This document shows positions 44,504-55,801 of a DNA stretch of 64,000 nucleotides, piece by piece. Numbering within the stretch: the stretch's first letter is position 1; the number at the start of each line of letters is the position of its first letter. This stretch comes from Hofstenia miamia (Eukaryota > Xenacoelomorpha > Acoela). The position numbers were made by a program, and so were the translations under genes. The notes below the pieces were generated by a model. The model was not told where the DNA came from and made no database searches. It worked only from the letters and a program-made list of their open reading frames with translations. The stretch covers positions 1,430,081 through 1,494,080 of the forward strand of contig SCFE01000091.1 in NCBI GenBank assembly GCA_004352715.1. Direction: 5' to 3'.

Positions 44504-46592
44504 AAGGAATTCCTGTCAGCCTCAATTATGGTAGTATTGTGCAAATGGAAAGGCACCTATTCTTACCAGAGTAAATATTAAATCTTATTTGAAATATTAT
44601 TTAGAGCATTTTATTTGTAAAATAACTATAATTGATTTTGTGATAAAAACAGGTCATAAAAAGATTACAACAAAAAAAGTTCTACTGAAAGTTATTCACT
44701 TGGTTTTTGATTAAAACAAGCCCAAAGATAAATTTGAAATTTTACTGATTGTCTCATCAATTAAAAAAGGAATAATTAAGACCTGTAAGTGATTCTAGTG
44801 TTTTCAGTATACCTCTATACAATTATTGAAGGAAGCTTTGTTGCAATATAATTTAGGTATCAATAAACTTTTAGTAGAGATTGGGTCTCTTTTCCCAATT
44901 ATGTAAAATTGCAGAAATTAGGTAAATGCTTATAATAAGCTAAATTCTGAATTGGCAATGGTAGTAGTGACTTCACTGGCTAAGTTGGATGGTGCAAACT
45001 AAAATTGATTATGGAACATCAGTAACTTTTTGAAAATTTATTATTTGACTCTAATTCTTCTACTAAATGATTATTCTGTTATTTGATACAAGGTTTTATT
45101 ATAATGATGAACTCACTTTTTTCTAATTACAAAAATTTGAAGTCAATTTTTCTAAATATTAATGTTAATAAATCAACTAATGATTTATTATTCTGCAATA
45201 TAAATATGCCTGTATCATCAATAATTGAAGAGGAGATGCATGATCATGTTCAACTTGAACTGTTGATTACATGTTTAATCAAAATTAACTAAATCTAATG
45301 TTGTATCTCATGTTACTCAGCTCTCTGCTTCAGTGTACTTATTACTTTAATGCATTAGCAGTACCAAATGAATTAAGAGAAAAGATCAATATTAATGCTT
45401 AACTAAAAAATGTAAGGTAGCGTGGGAAAGTAAAACTAAACTAACAGTTGTTAATTTTATAAAATAAAATACATGACAGAAGATTTAGATTGGATTATGT
45501 TGGTTTGTTCCTTTTCAAAATAATGATTAACTTAGGACTGATAATAATATTCTAAACATCAACAATGCAAATTGCACTGCTAAATCTGCTTAAAATCTAA
45601 GCAACAAGATTGAAAACTGAAATTTTTTTTCTTAGTTTCAAAAATTTACTTCTTCTTCAGTTGTAAACTTGCCTTAGTACTTAAATATTATATTCAGCAT
45701 TTACATTACTAATTTGCTGTGCACATATAATTCTATTCCTATGTCTCTTTGAATGCTACGTTTGAGTACTCAGAATGTTAAGAACTAGAAATCAAATAAG
45801 CTCTCATAACTCAATCAGAAAAACTCAGAAGAGAAATCATCAAAATTTGAACTTAATCTTGATTGAATATATTCTTGAGATTTCCTTAAAAATAAATTAT
45901 TTTAAGTTCCAATAACTACTTTATAGCTTAGAATTACTGTAAAATAAATGTTTTTACCCTAAGAACTTGGTATTAGAGAAAGTCAATCAAACTCAGCATT
46001 TTCTTTAAAAAATACTTAAACTAAACTTTAAACACTCAAACTCGGTCTGACTTGACTCGAAAACCTTGATTTATTCATGCATATTTTATTCCAATTAATG
46101 CAGTGCAATTTGCTTTAAGAAAGTGGTCAGTTTTTTTAACAAATATTTGATGGCAAATATTACTAACTGATTATGGTATTTGACATTTGGTAAAATATTT
46201 TTGAAAGTAAATAGGCCTTAATTCTGTTATTCAGAAATGGTCAAACAAACTATTAAAATATTTGCAAGAATTAAGCCAACGAAAAAGAAAATCGGAGTAT
46301 GTTGCTTATTTAATTTTAGTTTTTTCCATTCATTTCCTAAAATGCATTTCATTCTTAGAATGTACAGATATTTTCTGAAATTTTTTGGGAAAATAGTAAT
46401 AATTTTTTATAATCACTAATAGCCTGAAATTTTGTGATTGCATCTAACAATTAGTGGCGAACGTGTCGAATAGCGACACGCGGAAAAAATAAACACTAAT
46501 ATAGGGTTAAAATGATGAGAAATACACAAACATATTTTCGATATAGACTGATAACTGGATTAACTGGTATATATATAAGCAATATAGGTTAC
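44504..46592. other. AT-rich DNA without a recognised gene
   Basis: No gene is recognised. The open frames at 45083-45292 and 46237-46419 are short, AT-driven and without domains. Confidence 0.55.
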
Positions 46593-46729
46593 TGTTGTAG
46601 TCTGCTCAGAAGAGGAAAACAAGCTTGGTATTACAAGCTTTTATTCAACAACCTGAAATACATATTAAATGTTACAAATATAAGAACACAACGTAACACT
46701 ATAACATAACAACATAGAATATTATAACA
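46593..46729 (-). repeat. Gyp-5b 3' LTR (137 bp)
   Basis: On the minus strand it starts TGTTATAATATTC and ends ACTACAACA, preceded by the purine tract GTGAGGGAAGAA (46730-46741). An AATAAA is present. The bases outside (TTAC at 46589-46592) differ from those beside Gyp-5a, which supports this boundary. Confidence 0.8.
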
Positions 46730-49105
46730 TTCTTCCCTCACTTAAGAAGTCTTGTAGTCCTTCAAATGTAATGGCTTTGAGCGAAGCCGACCTCAATACT
46801 GGTTCTTTCGGTTCCCGGCTCAACACTGGCGGTGTCGGAAGGTTTGCTCGTGGGTTCTGTGTCAAATCTGTTGGAGCCGCCGAGAAATTCTGCAACAATT
46901 CCCTTCGTGACTCGCCTTCTTGAACATTTCTTCCAGATGAAGCGGCCTCGTGTTCATGGACAGCATGATGCAAAGGGGCCTCAGCAACTAATTCAGACAG
47001 ACCCTCTTGGCTGAGATCATGAGTAGCAGTGTCTTCAGTGATGCAACTGTGTTGGGTACTGGGCTCTTCTTTATTACCTACTGCATCTTCCGTAGGCGCC
47101 AAGTCTCCAACGGAGATGGTACTCTCACGTCCGTTCTTAAACTCAACTTCTGCAACTCTATCATTAACAACATTTTTGATATCAACCTTTGTCACTAAGG
47201 GATCCGATTTATTGCGCACAAAATTCCGCAAATAAGCTGAGTTACCAGGACGGAGTCAGCCTGGAAGATTGAAATTCATTGGCCTCCTATGTGAGAAGCA
47301 AAAAAACCTATCATGAGGAGTTTCATTTGTTGCTGTACAAAGAAGGCTGCAAATAGCTGAAAGTGCATGTCCTAAGAGACTCTCCCACTTGTTATACTCT
47401 AAGTTCCTCAATTCTAACATACATTGAACAGCCTTCCACACGACCCCATTTGTCCTCTCACATTGCCCATTACCTTGCAGATGATATGGCAATGTTCATG
47501 ACTGTGAAATCCCCCTCTCAAAGCAAAATTTGACAAACTCCACAGACAGGAACTGAGTTCCTCTATCAGAATGTATGAAAAACAGGTCTCTGAAAACATC
47601 AAAAAGTTGTTTTAAATGACTATTTTGATGTTTTTATTACATGACTGGTGTCATGCAAGCAAGTAAAAGATGGCTTCAAAAGGCAACAAACTTGACATCC
47701 TGCTATTCCTGATTTCACATTCTCTAATGAAAAGAGTAAATTGCTTTTCCTAACATAATGCCACATGCGAGTTATCCCCGGATGAGCAAGTTCGTCGTGG
47801 ATCTGGTACAGAGAGCTACATTCAGGCGCAACCAAAGCACACCTTGAAAGAGCATCTGCTCCAATATTCTCCACACCAGGCTTATATGATATTGAGTACC
47901 TAAACTCAGACAACTCTAGCCTCCAACAAATAAGCTTTTCATTCTTAATTTTTTATTTCTGATCAGAGAAAAGAAAGGCGATGCTTTTCTGATCAGTCTT
48001 AACGTTTAAGGATAAGCGAGAAGGATGTCTCTAAACTTCCGAAATGACTCCACAATTGCTAGCGCCTCTTTCTCAACGCACAATTGGTTTCTTTCTGAAG
48101 CTGAGAGTGTCCTTGAAAAATTAGTGATGGGCCTCCCATTCTGAGTTAAAGATGAACCAATGGCAGATCCTGATGCATCCATCTCTAAGAGAAAATATCC
48201 AGCATTTTTAATTGGAATAGCAAGCATAGCATTAGCAATCTCATATTTAAAGTTGGAAATAGCCCTCACAACAGAAGATGGCAACAGAAATTCTCTTTGA
48301 GCTTGAGCATTCAATACTGATGAATCCATTTTGCGTTATAGGCAAAGAAACCGAGAAGCCTTTTGAGCTTCTTACTGTTGTCTGGAACAGGATATTCCCA
48401 CAAACATTGCAGGCGCTTAGGATCAGGCTTTTTAACGCCATTTGAGATAATGTGACCTAACATAGAGACTGAAGAACGACTAAATGAACATTTTTCCATG
48501 TTCAAAGTTATACCCACGGAACGTGCTGCGGCTAAGAAGGATCTGAGATTCTCATCATGCTCTGCCTGTGTCGCCCCGCCTAGGATGACATCATCTAAGA
48601 ACGGAAGAGCACCCCGAAGATTATGCTTGCTTACAAAGTCATCCATAATTCTCTGAAACGCAGGAACAGCGTTAGTAACGCCAAACGGAAGGCGAGTGAA
48701 CTGGTAAAGCCTTCCCCCTACCTCAAATGCTGTGAACTGCTTATCTTTGGAATCTAAAGGCACTTGATGGTAAGCCGACTTAAGATCCAGCTTCGAAAAC
48801 ACCTGATACTCGGTGGCCTTGTCAAGCAAGTATTCCTTGTCTGGAAAGGGATATGCATCTAGATCGGTAAATCGATTGACAGTTTCGGAGTAGTCAATGA
48901 CCATTCGCTTCTTTTGACCACTAACGACAAAGGCCTGCGCCCTCCAAGGAGATGTTGAAGGTTCAATAATGCCTTCAGACAACAATTTCACTACTTCCCT
49001 TCTCATAAATTCAGCATTTTCTGGTCTAGCCCTTCTCGAAGGTGTCGCAACAGGAGCTGCTGTGTAAACCCCAGCAGTAAAAATCCGAGGAGTAGTCCCA
49101 CTCAT
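46722..49105 (-). pseudogene. pol: Gyp-5b pol: RT, RNase H, integrase, tail
   Basis: RT (49105-48311, 264 codons open) has VIDYSETVNRF, LDLKSAYHQVPL, LPFGVTNA and the catalytic FLDDVILGG. RNase H (48329-48006) has LEMDASGSAIG. The integrase zinc region lies at 47913-47620 (HDELAHPG to CQVCC); the first catalytic Asp block is deleted near 47625, while the NGQCERTNG block survives at about 47470. The tail frame is 47231-46722 (169 codons). The deletion rules out integrase activity. Confidence 0.8.
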
Positions 49106-49970
49106 GGCTGGAAACGATTTTTTGGAGGCTTCTTCGCCTCAGTGGCTGCAACCGATGCAAAGCAAGAGATTGATAAGTTATCGCGTCTTCCTCCCAATGC
49201 TAGATTAACAGAAGAATGCTGGCTAAGAACATCCAATCCAATAATTGCATCGCATATAAGAGATTCTACTACAGAAAACATTACAGTGTAATAATGTTCA
49301 CCTATACGCAACAAAGTCAAGCAGGAGGCTACCACTGGAAACTTTTGACCCGATGCAAGATGAGTAGAAGAATTGGACTGAACAAATTTCAATCCTGCAG
49401 ACTGGCAAGTAGATGCTTTCAAGAACAAATGAGTGGATCCTGGATCAATTAGAGCACTAATTATTTGCTCAGCTTCTCCTATACCTACGTCCTGATAGAT
49501 TCCTTGATTTGATCCTGCAGCACACAGAACTGATGCAATGCAACTCTCCTCTTCATTAGATGAGTCTTGTTCCTGAAACACTGCTGTAGTTGCCAATCTG
49601 CACACTGTGGACCAGTGACCAGCCTTACTGCACTTAAGACAATTGCTGTTCTTTGCAGGACATTTCAATTTCTGATGATCCTTCAACCCACAAAAGTTGC
49701 ATTTAGCAAAATGCGGTAATCTGCACACTGTGGACCAGTGACCAGCCTTACTGCACTTAAGACAATTGCTGTTCTTTGCAGGACATTTCAATTTCTGATG
49801 ATCCTTCAATCCACAAAAGTTTCATTTAGCAAAATGCAAGGTAAAATCTTGCTTATTCTTCTGTAAGGTTTTCTTTGGCTTGCCACTTGTTGGTTGGCCC
49901 AACACAGTGGCAACACTACCTGAAGATGATCCAGGTGCATGGCTGAGAGTCAGTAGTCTTAATAGTTTAA
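49102..49970 (-). pseudogene. gag: Gyp-5b gag end and protease
   Basis: The frame 49809-49102 has tandem CCHC knuckles, an acidic linker (QEQDSSNEEES), then the aspartic protease with ALIDPGSTHLFL as active-site loop and DAIIGLDVL at the second motif. A TGA near 49823 replaces a knuckle Cys. Upstream residues up to about 49970 are Ser- and Lys-rich. Near 49115 one T of a run is missing relative to Gyp-5a, which ends the frame before RT. The DPG(S/T) loop differs from the usual DTG or DSG. Confidence 0.75.
49595..49840 (-). repeat. Tandem duplication of two zinc knuckles (2 x 123 bp)
   Basis: 49595-49717 and 49718-49840 are nearly identical direct repeats with a period of 123 bp (41 codons). 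Each encodes CNFCGLKDHQKLKC and CLKCSKAGHWSTVC, so the protein would carry four CX2CX4HX4C knuckles. The outermost copy has its first Cys codon changed to TGA. Confidence 0.85.
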
Positions 49971-51530
49971 ATCCTCTTCAGATTCAGAGTTTGATTTTTG
50001 TAAATGTTGCTGTCATCTGTGTAAAAGCACCCCTCATCAGCAATAAGTTGAATTGTTTTTTTACAATTTGTACTAATGTGTCCTTTTGTCTACATTTCCT
50101 GCAATGTATTATATTTAGGTTAATGGCTGTTAAAGTTTTTTCAGCAGATTGTGCTTTGGAATAAATTTTATCTTCAGCTTGGGTTGGTGGATTTTTTGAC
50201 AAGGATTTGGTGTTTGATTTGGTTTGAAATGTTGGTGTAATTATCAATTTGAAGCTTTGCTTTAACAACTTTTTTGATGAATGTAGAAAGTTTGTCACCC
50301 AGACTGCATTTTCGTTCAAATGAGCAACAGATTGGAAGTGGCATACCATAAGTGATATGTGTAAAGAAATCATGTAATGAGTATTCAGACAAAGTTCTGC
50401 TTAATCCTTAAAGATGTTCAACTTGGAAAATATAATTGTTGGGAAGTATATTATATTGGTTGCATGCTGCAGGGGAATGGAAATTGTCATAAAAGTTTTG
50501 AATAAACTATTTGTAATTGGATTTGATGGTTATATCAAGTGTTAGGTAGTAATTGTATTCTTTTACTGTAAGAAAACTTGGGAATTGCACAAGTGCATGT
50601 TCTTGACCAGCATGTTAGACAATTAGATTTTGTTCATCAAAGAAAAAGCCTTCTTCAAATGTAGGTGAAATTCCATTGACTTTTGCCAAGAAGCATCTTG
50701 GAGGCATTCTTATATTTAAGTGTTCATCATCTGTTAAGCATGGCAAGTTGGAGCAGAAGGATTTTTTGTGTGGTTGTGGGGATTTTGATAGCCCTAAGTT
50801 TATTTTTCATAATATCTAGTTTTTTATTTAAGTGTAATATTAAAGGATCACTTTGTTTTTGTTGAGGGGACTGAGCCCTTGGTGGTCTATGATTGACAAT
50901 GGTAATTGGTGTTGAGGCAGCAACTGGTTTACACAATATCCTATGTTTTGGTTAATTTGATCAGGTTTTTTTTAGCTATCTCAAGAGTTTTTAGCACTGC
51001 TAATTCATTCTGATAAGCTTGTAATTCACTTAACTGCATCTCAGTGTAAAGAATTATTTGCTGCTTCCTGGGCTGTGAGTTACCCTGTTATTTTAAATTT
51101 CTGTAAATTGCATTTTTTGACTTGTTTAATTAACTTTGTGTTTGACCAGAGCAATTTAAACTGTTCTTGGTTTACTGTAAAAAAAGTGTGTTTTGAAAAT
51201 CAACTTTCTTATCTTCTAGTGTTTGGTACTATCCAAGGATATCATGGTTTTTCTTTTGGAGCCCATTGCAATTTACTATTAATGCATCTTTTTCTGAGTT
51301 TGAATTTAATATTTCTTTCCTAAGTAAATGGTTTTCCATTTGGTTTTTTAAGAGAGTGATTTCAGCACAGAGCTCTTTTTTAGAACAATCATCTTGTGAT
51401 GTGAGTGGGGTTTGGCTAGGTTTTTTCAGGGGTACCTTTCAATTTGTGACTTCTAGTGTTTGGCATTCTTGTTCTTAGAAGTTAAAGGAGCTTGGACTGA
51501 AACAACTTAATTGACATAACTAAAACTAGA
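49971..51530 (-). pseudogene. gag: Gyp-4 gag
   Basis: The minus-strand gag remnant is homologous to Gyp-2 gag: the capsid block starting near 50710 (PRCFLAKVNGISPTF) and running to YNILPNN, and an N-terminal part at 50936-50727. The zinc knuckle region (CRKC near 50095) has lost one base that would otherwise complete CX2CX4HX4C. A TTTAAAC lies close to the gag end at about 49980, but the frames around it are no longer in phase. The pol half of the element is at 29350-31243. Confidence 0.7.
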
Positions 51531-51725
51531 TTCAGTAGTCTAGGCTCTCTAATTCTAAAAAAAATTTTTCTGACTTTCCAACAGCACTGAAAGTGCTAAT
51601 CTTTGATGCAGACCAGGTGTGGTAGGGTTCCATCTCTTTTTTGTAGGGTTCAGCATTTTCTTAGTGGTTATATCAGAACTTCCCCTGACATGGTATGGTT
51701 AATTATTAAAAAATACTTTTACTCA

Positions 51726-51745
51726 GAGTCCTGTGGTGGTCACCA
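51726..51745 (-). promoter_or_regulatory. Gyp-4 primer-binding site, tRNA-Arg type
   Basis: Minus-strand TGGTGACCACCACAGGACTC matches the tRNA-Arg complement at both ends (TGG.GACC and ACAGGACTC), with changes in the middle. It marks the 5' end of the internal region; the 5' LTR should extend to the right. Confidence 0.6.
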
Positions 51746-52440
51746 TTTGGCACTGGTATGAAATCAGCAGGAAATCTTACTAATCTATCTATTGAGGGTT
51801 TCAAGTCAAAGCATGGATTTACCAGTGCTATAAATTAATAAATAACTCCTGCTATAATACCCTATCATAATAAAAGTTAAAAGTAAACAGCAGATTGTGT
51901 TAGGGAAGAGTGGCCATACTTGGCCAACATGATACAGATAACCTTTAGATAACCTTGAAAGATAAGGGAATTAGTTCACATTTAATATCTTCTTAGCGTG
52001 CCTTTTTATTATCAATTGCAAGTGAAATTGAAAATCGTTTAGTTCGTTTTGCGATTAGACAAAATATGGATTAACCTAGAAATACGAAGACAAAAAGTAT
52101 TTGATGTGTTGATTTAATAATAATTTGCTATTGTGTAGGTTAGCCAGAAGCGTTAACAAATAACATTAACAAATATAAATTATTACACAAGATGCTTGCA
52201 GTGTATGTAATAATGCCTAACTATTGCACTTATATGAAGCACCGTCCTTTTATACCCACTATGTTGAAATTGGCATCAATGAAATTATCGACTCGCCTTA
52301 GCTCATTTGTTCTCCTCAGAATATTACTAGTTATCTTTTGCTGAAGTTTTTCATAGTGTTGGCCTAACAATTGTACCCACATAAACAACAGTTTCATTTT
52401 GCTAAGAGAGAGAAACGTTTTAATTGAGTACAAATTTAAA
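51746..52440. other. AT-rich DNA, possible decayed Gyp-4 5' LTR
   Basis: The bases beside the primer site read GTGCCAAA rather than the TCTACA expected in this group, so the LTR cannot be traced. No other feature is recognised. Confidence 0.35.
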
Positions 52441-53143
52441 ATAAATGGTTTCTTACAACATAGTTTAAAAACTGTTTGCTACGAACACCGAGTCAGCAGA
52501 ACGGGCGCCTGTATCTTCCAGAGCTGTTTTTCTGGGGAATGAGATAGTGTAGAGGATGTTGCGGATCATTTGCTGCTTTGAAGAGCTTGGTAGCACTAGT
52601 TTTCATTCTATCTTCCAGGTTATAAGGCGAAATGAAACAACGGGCTCTTGTGATGATCTTGTTTGCTCTGTTAAGAATATTCTGTGCACGAGTCATTGAC
52701 GCTGGTCAGGGCTGGGGCACAATAATCGAAAACAGACAGGACAGAAGACCTAACGATAGAGTCAAGGGAGCGCTCCGAGAACGTGCCAACCAGCTGCCTT
52801 AGAATGGTCAGTCGAGAAGCGGCCTTTCTACAAGCACGCTGGTAGTGGTTTTTTCCAGGACAGCTTGTGATGAATGTCCATACCAAGAAAGCGAATCGAA
52901 TCAACTACAGGAATGTCATCAGGGAGCGAAATGGATGGGGAGCGGCAATTGGAGATAATCATTTGACTAGATTTCTTCTTGTTCAATATGAGGCCATTTT
53001 GCATGCAGTAGTCGGCGATATGACTGGAGTCCGTAGTTACAACGCTCGAGTGCTTCTTCAAACGAACAATCGAATTGATATCATCTGCATACTTGATGAG
53101 GAAGGAGTTGCTAGGCAGTAGATCCGCGAGATAAAATATGAAT
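52441..53143 (-). pseudogene. LINE-B reverse transcriptase, C-terminal part
   Basis: On the minus strand from the gap the first residues include KYADDINS, the catalytic box of LINE reverse transcriptases (about 53100-53070). SHIADYCMQNGLILN and the thumb IRFLGMDIHHKLSW follow, then the C-terminal region with ILRQLVGTFSERSLD, FDYCAPAL, ILNRANKIITRA and HPLHYLIP, ending near 52450. Two frame changes lie at about 52880 and 52690. It fits the jockey/CR1-like group. The endonuclease of a similar element is at 56802-57372, beyond two gaps. Confidence 0.8.
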
Positions 53144-54143
53144 NNNNNNNNNNNNNNNNNNNNNNNNNNNNNNNNNNNNNNNNNNNNNNNNNNNNNNNNN
53201 NNNNNNNNNNNNNNNNNNNNNNNNNNNNNNNNNNNNNNNNNNNNNNNNNNNNNNNNNNNNNNNNNNNNNNNNNNNNNNNNNNNNNNNNNNNNNNNNNNNN
53301 NNNNNNNNNNNNNNNNNNNNNNNNNNNNNNNNNNNNNNNNNNNNNNNNNNNNNNNNNNNNNNNNNNNNNNNNNNNNNNNNNNNNNNNNNNNNNNNNNNNN
53401 NNNNNNNNNNNNNNNNNNNNNNNNNNNNNNNNNNNNNNNNNNNNNNNNNNNNNNNNNNNNNNNNNNNNNNNNNNNNNNNNNNNNNNNNNNNNNNNNNNNN
53501 NNNNNNNNNNNNNNNNNNNNNNNNNNNNNNNNNNNNNNNNNNNNNNNNNNNNNNNNNNNNNNNNNNNNNNNNNNNNNNNNNNNNNNNNNNNNNNNNNNNN
53601 NNNNNNNNNNNNNNNNNNNNNNNNNNNNNNNNNNNNNNNNNNNNNNNNNNNNNNNNNNNNNNNNNNNNNNNNNNNNNNNNNNNNNNNNNNNNNNNNNNNN
53701 NNNNNNNNNNNNNNNNNNNNNNNNNNNNNNNNNNNNNNNNNNNNNNNNNNNNNNNNNNNNNNNNNNNNNNNNNNNNNNNNNNNNNNNNNNNNNNNNNNNN
53801 NNNNNNNNNNNNNNNNNNNNNNNNNNNNNNNNNNNNNNNNNNNNNNNNNNNNNNNNNNNNNNNNNNNNNNNNNNNNNNNNNNNNNNNNNNNNNNNNNNNN
53901 NNNNNNNNNNNNNNNNNNNNNNNNNNNNNNNNNNNNNNNNNNNNNNNNNNNNNNNNNNNNNNNNNNNNNNNNNNNNNNNNNNNNNNNNNNNNNNNNNNNN
54001 NNNNNNNNNNNNNNNNNNNNNNNNNNNNNNNNNNNNNNNNNNNNNNNNNNNNNNNNNNNNNNNNNNNNNNNNNNNNNNNNNNNNNNNNNNNNNNNNNNNN
54101 NNNNNNNNNNNNNNNNNNNNNNNNNNNNNNNNNNNNNNNNNNN
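53144..54143. other. Assembly gap, exactly 1000 N
   Basis: Default-length gap. It interrupts LINE-B just upstream of its YADD box. Confidence 0.95.
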
Positions 54144-54169
54144 TATATATATATATATATATATATATA
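54144..54169. repeat. (TA)n microsatellite at contig edge
   Basis: 26 bp of pure TA directly after the gap. It probably caused the assembly break. Confidence 0.9.
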
Positions 54170-54249
54170 AAATCATGAAAGTAAATAAACTACTATATAA
54201 CCATAAATAAGTACAAAAATTACACCAAATTCTTACACATGGAATAAAA

Positions 54250-54620
54250 TTTTTGGAACTTATGTTATTGCAGTAAATGGTCAACATTTGCACCACGGCT
54301 GGCTTTCACTACATCAAGTGTACTACTCTTTCTGTGATTTTCCGTAATTCTTTTACAGATATTTGTACTACTTCCTCAGAAATACATTGCTTTAATTACT
54401 CCATATTGTTACGATTTCGTAAGTTCACAAAAGCCAACAATCGGCTGTAGATAAATCTGGTGTTCGAGATGACCAGATTTTGTCGATAAGCGGCGGGCAC
54501 CATCCTACTGAATTCACCATAGTGAATTTTGATTTGGCATTTTTGAAGAAAAAATGAGTAAACTCCAGGCGCTGGTGATAGTGTCCTTGAGTTCTTTGAC
54601 GTACTGAGGCGTTACAGTTC
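54250..54620 (-). pseudogene. Tc1/mariner-type transposase C-terminal remnant
   Basis: Minus-strand frames contain SSRTPDLSTADCWLL, which corresponds to the W-P-x-R-S-P-D-L-x-P-x-D block with the last catalytic Asp, followed by residues resembling the C-terminal helices. No start, terminal repeats or other catalytic residues were found. Confidence 0.5.
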
Positions 54621-55296
54621 ATTTACAAAAATTGATGCACAATCTTTTTTCCTGCAAGTGGAGATTTGATACTGAAGCAGGCGAACTTATCGGTTACACT
54701 GCTTGGCAAAAATTCTGCGCCACAACTATCCCTCCCACAGTGGCTGGCGAGTATAGGAATTTTTTCAAATTTTTCTTAGCACAAGATCTAAGCAATGCTT
54801 GCAATTGAACGGCGGAGTCATTGCATTTGTAATAACATTTGATCACGCGTTTTCAAATCCATTTTGGAATGTAGAATAATGGCTTCTTTTATATATCTAT
54901 TTGCAGCCAATCAAAGTCCAATATTGATCCAATTAAGCAAAGCTGTGTTTACGTGCATGCATCAATGCATTCTTAAATGAGGGAAGCTTACTCTCGTTAA
55001 GAACTCTATATGTGTACAGTGATTAGCGAATCGTCAATGCAGGAGACAATTAGCTTGTAACCAATTACTAACAAAACATTCCGCTATACGACATGATAAT
55101 ATGTATTCTTATTGAAAATTTTATATTGGGCTATGGTTTTATCGTGAAAAAACGCCAATTAATACTTGAAAATTCTTCTAACAATACTAAAGGATTCTAT
55201 TTATATATTCTGATGTGAGGTAAATGGAAATAAATACAAATTTGCTTAATCAATTATCAAGGTTTTTACTAAAAAATAAATTTAGTTATTTACCAG
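54621..55296. other. AT-rich DNA, presumably intron of the DNase I-like gene
   Basis: No coding sequence is seen until the acceptor at 55295-55296. It ends with a TTTAGTTATTTACCAG acceptor context. Confidence 0.45.
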
Positions 55297-55625
55297 TGCG
55301 GAATTATTCGGATGTTCGACTGGCAATAGATCAAAGTTACGAATGGCTCATCAACTCCAAGATGGATTCTACATCGCGCAAATCAACCAAATGTGCCTAT
55401 GATCGATTTATAATTAAGGGTGATATCCTCAAATCCGCATTTAGTTCTATTAGTGTGGTGGATATAATGAAAGATTACTCCCTCTCTAGAAAGGAGATGT
55501 TGGAAGTTAGCGATCACTTCCCGGTCGGAATGCTTCTTTCATTTGAATCACCAAAGAAGACCAATCCCGATCCTTATGATAAGAAAAACATTGCAAAGAA
55601 TTTGGTATACAATGGGCATGTATAA
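55297..55625 (+). CDS. DNase I-like nuclease, last exon
   Basis: An acceptor (TTTACCAG, ending at 55296) opens an exon in which the first codon is split after one base; it runs 109 codons to TAA 55623-55625. It contains YEWLINSKMDST, KCAYDRFIIKG and VSDHFPVGMLL in the order and spacing of the C-terminal third of animal DNase I and DNase I-like enzymes; the SDH His is the catalytic histidine of this fold, and the CAYDR box is diagnostic. The Lys-rich C-terminal tail resembles that of DNase I-like 3. The family degrades DNA outside cells or in the endomembrane system. Upstream exons with the other catalytic residues are not in the window. A longer open frame starts at ATG 55224, but the acceptor is a better explanation. 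Confidence 0.75.
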
Positions 55626-55782
55626 TTTTGTAAATATTATTAGTACTGACGCTTTGGTAAAATTCCATTTGTAAATTATCTCATTACTGCAGTAAAATCA
55701 ATTTTAATATAAATGTAAGCAATTATAATTACATTAAATATAATTGAAGAGTTTACAGCATTATCAAATAATTAATATACTG

Positions 55783-55801
55783 TATATATATATATATATA
55801 T
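55783..55801. repeat. (TA)n microsatellite at contig edge
   Basis: A pure TA run stops at the gap. Confidence 0.85.

Larger units (their letters stand above)
46593..49970 (-). mobile_element. Gyp-5b, short-LTR Gypsy-like element
   Basis: This is the second copy of Gyp-5 on the minus strand, with 3' LTR, C-terminal extension, integrase, RNase H, RT, protease and the zinc knuckles of gag. It has no 5' LTR: around 49970 it passes directly into Gyp-4 gag. About 140 bp of the integrase catalytic region are deleted near 47625 compared with Gyp-5a. Confidence 0.85.

Noticed and set aside
55224-55296. ATG at 55224 as start of the DNase I-like gene
   Set aside because: The catalytic domain would lack two thirds of its length; a splice acceptor at 55295-55296 explains the exon better.
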